From NCBI RefSeq assembly GCF_900112035.1, contig NZ_FOKC01000002.1, positions 452,258-516,257 on the forward strand: a DNA stretch of 64,000 nucleotides, in the 5' to 3' direction. The translations under genes and the position numbers were made by a program. This DNA is from Nocardioides alpinus. Its GTDB lineage: Bacteria > Actinomycetota > Actinomycetes > Propionibacteriales > Nocardioidaceae. Below, piece after piece: positions 61,618-64,000 of this stretch. Below the pieces are notes generated by a model. It was not told the origin of the DNA. It worked only from the letters and a program-made list of their open reading frames with translations, and searched no databases. Within the stretch, counting starts at the first letter, position 1. Each line of letters starts with the position of its first letter.

Positions 61618-62489
61618 GTCGGTCCCACTGTCCGGGCGGCCCGGCGGAGCAGCGGACCGGCCGCGGCCACGACGAGCGCCGGCAGCATCCGTCCGCGGGC
61701 GGCCAGCCACCCGGCCTGCAGCAGGGTCAGTCCACCGATGCCGGCGCCGGTCGCGGCACGCGCGTGCACCGCATCGGGTGCGTCCACCGCACGGGCCTGG
61801 GGCACACCGACCGCGGCGCCGTAGAGCACTGCGAAGCCGAGGGCGACCCATCGGTGGCCGGGCCGGACGTCGTCCTGCCACGTGGCCGCGACCAGCACGA
61901 CGATCGCCGCGCCGGTGGCCACCAACGCCGCGACAGCGGTCGCCGGCGTCGCCCCGTGCACCTCACCGCGGCTGAGCACGGTGACCCCGAGGGTGTGCAC
62001 CGCCACCGAGGCGGCTGGGGCGACAGCCAGGGCGGGCGCTCCGGCCGCACCGAGCAGCACGTCGAGACCTCGGGTGGAGGCCATGACCAGGGGGCCGAGG
62101 GGCGAGTCCTTGGCCAGCACGTCGTAGGTGGCGATGAGCACGGCCAGGGGGACGCTGGTCCGGAGCGCCCGCCGGCCACCCACCAGCGCGGTGGCCGCCA
62201 GGCCGGCACCGCCGAGCGATCCCGCGACGCAGAGGGCCGCCCCGGCCGGCACCCGGCCCGTGGGGATGACGCGCTCGGGACGCTCGACGGCATCGACCTC
62301 GCGGTCGGCCCAGTCGTTGAGGGCCATCCCGGACCAGTAGAGCAGGACCGATCCGATCGGCATGAGCGCCGCCTGCCCGGTCGGCGCACCGGACCAGGCT
62401 GCGCCGGACCAGGCGTCGCCCGGGACCGTCAGGGCCGCGGGCAGCCGGACCAGCTCGGCGAGGTCACGTGGCGCAGGGAGGCCGGTCAT
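61614..62489 (-). CDS. eboC: UbiA-like prenyltransferase EboC
   Basis: A 291-residue polytopic prenyltransferase with about seven or eight membrane segments. The two aspartate-rich motifs that bind prenyl diphosphate-Mg are NDWADREVD (58-66) and YDVLAKDSPLG (about 120). UbiA enzymes attach a polyprenyl chain to an acceptor ring at the membrane. Gene order (synthase, EboC, EboA, EboB, EboE, EboF, polyprenyl synthase) makes this the likely joining step. The ATG overlaps the inositol phosphate synthase stop as ATGA, so the cyclitol synthase and the prenyltransferase are made together. Confidence 0.85.
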   Translation of the reverse strand: MTGLPAPRDLAELVRLPAALTVPGDAWSGAAWSGAPTGQAALMPIGSVLLYWSGMALNDWADREVDAVERPERVIPTGRVPAGAALCVAGSLGGAGLAATALVGGRRALRTSVPLAVLIATYDVLAKDSPLGPLVMASTRGLDVLLGAAGAPALAVAPAASVAVHTLGVTVLSRGEVHGATPATAVAALVATGAAIVVLVAATWQDDVRPGHRWVALGFAVLYGAAVGVPQARAVDAPDAVHARAATGAGIGGLTLLQAGWLAARGRMLPALVVAAAGPLLRRAARTVGPT

Positions 62490-63622
62490 GCACCCAGCCC
62501 CCCACGCCAGGCGACGAGGTCGCGCCACTGCTCGGACAGCCGGTGCTCGGTGCCACCGACCGGGTCCTTGAAGAAGAAGGCGAGCGCGGGCTGGGGCCCG
62601 GAGCGGCCGGCTTCGTGCGCCGCAGCCACCAGTCGTACGAGGTCGAGGACCAGCGGGGCGGCCAGGGACGAGTCACACCCCTGCCAGGTGAGCTGCAGGG
62701 TCATCCGGGTGCCGAGGAAGCCGTCGAACCGGACGTGGTCCCACGCGGTCTTCCACTCCCCGAGGTCCTCGACCTGGTCGATGTGCATCGGGCCCGGGAC
62801 GGGCCGACCGACCATGGCGTCGAGCCCGCTGCGCTTCGCCACGGTCTTGCTCCGAGCAGCCTCGGGGTCCGACAGCGTCTGGCCGTCGCCACCACCGAGG
62901 AGGTTGACCGACGTCCACGACCGCAGCTCCAGGGCGCGCATCGCGAACATCGGCGCGAGGGCCGACTTGAGCAGGGTCTCCCCGGTCTTGCCGTCGCATC
63001 CGGCGTACGGCAGTCCGGCGCGAGCGGCAGCCTCGACCACCACCGGCAGGCGCAGGCACGGGCTGGGGGTGAAGGACACGTAGGGCGCGCCTGCGCGGAA
63101 GGCCGCGAGTGCATAGACCGCGCCCACGGGGAGCCGGTCGTCGAGGTCGACCACGTGGTCGGGTTCGTCGACCGGGGGCTGGGTGCTGGCGACGTCGACG
63201 ACGACCACCCGCGCCAGTCCGTGCCGCTCGCGGAAGTCGGCGATGTCGCCGGCGAGCCGCTCCACCGCCTTCGTCGCGGTCTCCTCCCCCGCGACGTAGC
63301 CGGGCCGCACCTCCGCGTCGATCGCGTCGAGCCCCGCGCCGATCGCGCTGACGACCGCGGCCGGCACCACGCCGCCGGCGACGAGCGCCTCGGCCTTCTT
63401 GGGTACGCCCTGCGAGCTGACGTCGTGGCCGCCGAAGACGAGGGCGCCGAGGTCGGGCAGGCCGTCGGGGTCCAGCTCGGGCAGCTCGGTCACCAGCCCG
63501 GTGGCCGGCGCGAGGCCGTGGGACACGCCGAGGGCGCCGACCACTGCCGTGGTGGCGACCGAACCACGGGCGCCCACGAACCACACGCCGATCCTTGCCG
63601 GGTGGAGCGTCTCGTCGCTCAT
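62486..63622 (-). CDS. Archaeal-type myo-inositol-1-phosphate synthase
   Basis: A 378-residue NAD-dependent cyclase that converts glucose 6-phosphate to inositol 1-phosphate or a related cyclitol phosphate. The NAD loop is WFVGARGSVATTAVVGALG (about 14). The catalytic segment is AGCDGKTGETLLKSALAPMF, which matches the archaeal form (GNDGKTGETLVKT) rather than the GDDxKSQ form of the mycobacterial Ino1 used for phosphatidylinositol and mycothiol. Near the end FFFKDPVGGTEHRLSEQW is also archaeal-like. ebo clusters usually carry a sugar-phosphate cyclase (dehydroquinate synthase-like EboD) near here; this gene may fill that role. Confidence 0.85.
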   Translation of the reverse strand: MSDETLHPARIGVWFVGARGSVATTAVVGALGVSHGLAPATGLVTELPELDPDGLPDLGALVFGGHDVSSQGVPKKAEALVAGGVVPAAVVSAIGAGLDAIDAEVRPGYVAGEETATKAVERLAGDIADFRERHGLARVVVVDVASTQPPVDEPDHVVDLDDRLPVGAVYALAAFRAGAPYVSFTPSPCLRLPVVVEAAARAGLPYAGCDGKTGETLLKSALAPMFAMRALELRSWTSVNLLGGGDGQTLSDPEAARSKTVAKRSGLDAMVGRPVPGPMHIDQVEDLGEWKTAWDHVRFDGFLGTRMTLQLTWQGCDSSLAAPLVLDLVRLVAAAHEAGRSGPQPALAFFFKDPVGGTEHRLSEQWRDLVAWRGGLGA

Positions 63623-63623
63623 G

Positions 63624-64000
63624 TCAGGACGTGGTCGAGAAGGCGGCGTCGAACGAGGCGGACGGGGCGTCGAACGCCAGGCGACGCACGAACTCCAACG
63701 CCTCCGGCGCACCCACGAGCCGGTCCATCCCCGCGTCCTCCCACTCCACCGAGATCGGCCCGTCGTAACCGATCGTGTTGAGCATCCGGAACGACGCCTC
63801 CCACGGCACATCACCATGCCCGGTCGAGACGAAGTCCCACCCCCGACGCGGATCCGCCCACGCCAGGTGCGACCCCAACCGACCATTACGACCATTGCCG
63901 ACCTGACGCTTCGCGTCCTTGCAGTCCACGTGATAGATCCGGTCCTTGAAGTCCCACAAGAACCCCACCGGATCCAGGTCCTGCCACACGAAGTGCGACG
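63624..64000 (-). CDS. Sugar phosphate isomerase/epimerase, C-terminal part (cut by window end)
   Basis: About 125 C-terminal residues of a TIM-barrel isomerase: WQDLDPVGFLWDFKDRIYHV with the metal/His region DCKDAKR, then VSTGHGDVPWEASFRMLNTI and ISVEWEDAGMDRLVGAPEAL, which carry the terminal Glu and Asp ligands of IolE/Hyi-like enzymes. The N-terminal part lies beyond the window. It ends one base before the inositol phosphate synthase start, so the operon continues to the right. A cyclitol or sugar substrate is likely; this could be a catabolic gene rather than part of the ebo pathway. Confidence 0.8.
   Translation of the reverse strand, partial: SHFVWQDLDPVGFLWDFKDRIYHVDCKDAKRQVGNGRNGRLGSHLAWADPRRGWDFVSTGHGDVPWEASFRMLNTIGYDGPISVEWEDAGMDRLVGAPEALEFVRRLAFDAPSASFDAAFSTTS

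Overview
The window comes from a chromosome of a high-GC actinobacterium, most likely Nocardioides or a close relative in the Nocardioidaceae. The basis is the very G+C-rich third codon positions, GTG starts joined to upstream stops by GTGA or ATGA overlaps, two clpP genes ahead of clpX, a mycothiol-dependent nitroreductase homologue, an archaeal-type inositol phosphate synthase and a DUF222/HNH endonuclease gene. Genus placement is inference from gene content; no rRNA is present. About 65 protein genes (two cut by the window ends), five tRNA genes and one IS481-family insertion sequence are supported.

Layout. Bases 1-7700 hold housekeeping genes: the end of valS, a repeat-rich membrane-anchored protein, clpX, clpP2 and clpP1 with a ClgR-type box, a divergent MarR/phosphotransferase pair, tig, tRNA-Pro and tRNA-Gly. 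Bases 7700-19500 hold rpiB-nei-SpoIIE phosphatase, the DUF222/HNH gene next to a phosphoesterase remnant, a small oxidoreductase/esterase operon, metG, a DsbA-like oxidoreductase and pepN. Bases 19500-35900 hold mscS-truncated haemoglobin, thioesterase, a TetR-controlled small membrane protein, thiolase, ettA, an Ssb paralogue, a prsW-GTPase-GTPase operon, pepP and a 23S rRNA methyltransferase. Bases 36100-42450 hold a dicarboxylate symporter, tRNA-Arg, the IS481 element, an adenosine deaminase behind two thiol-redox membrane proteins, orn and tRNA-His.

The two most informative regions are in the right third. At 42470-49290 a divergent locus resembles the cst persulfide system of Firmicutes. 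A CstR-like repressor gene lies between DUF302 and a FUSC-type transporter on one strand. A rhodanese, a persulfide dioxygenase-rhodanese, a TauE exporter, an MMPL transporter and a Cys-rich mini-protein lie on the other. Two matching palindromes sit in the shared promoter. Next to it are MerR/SulP and universal-stress/alcohol-dehydrogenase gene pairs, the latter with DosR-like boxes.

From the right edge down to 55154, on the minus strand, runs one overlapping run of genes. In order they are a sugar isomerase, an archaeal-type inositol-phosphate synthase, eboC (UbiA-like), a second TIM-barrel isomerase, eboA, eboB, eboE, an eboF-like phosphodiesterase, a polyprenyl diphosphate synthase and a CopC-like protein. 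This is an ebo-type cluster whose product in this organism is not established. The gene set suggests building, prenylating, trimming and exporting a cyclitol-derived molecule, and it is the best candidate in the window for an undescribed system.
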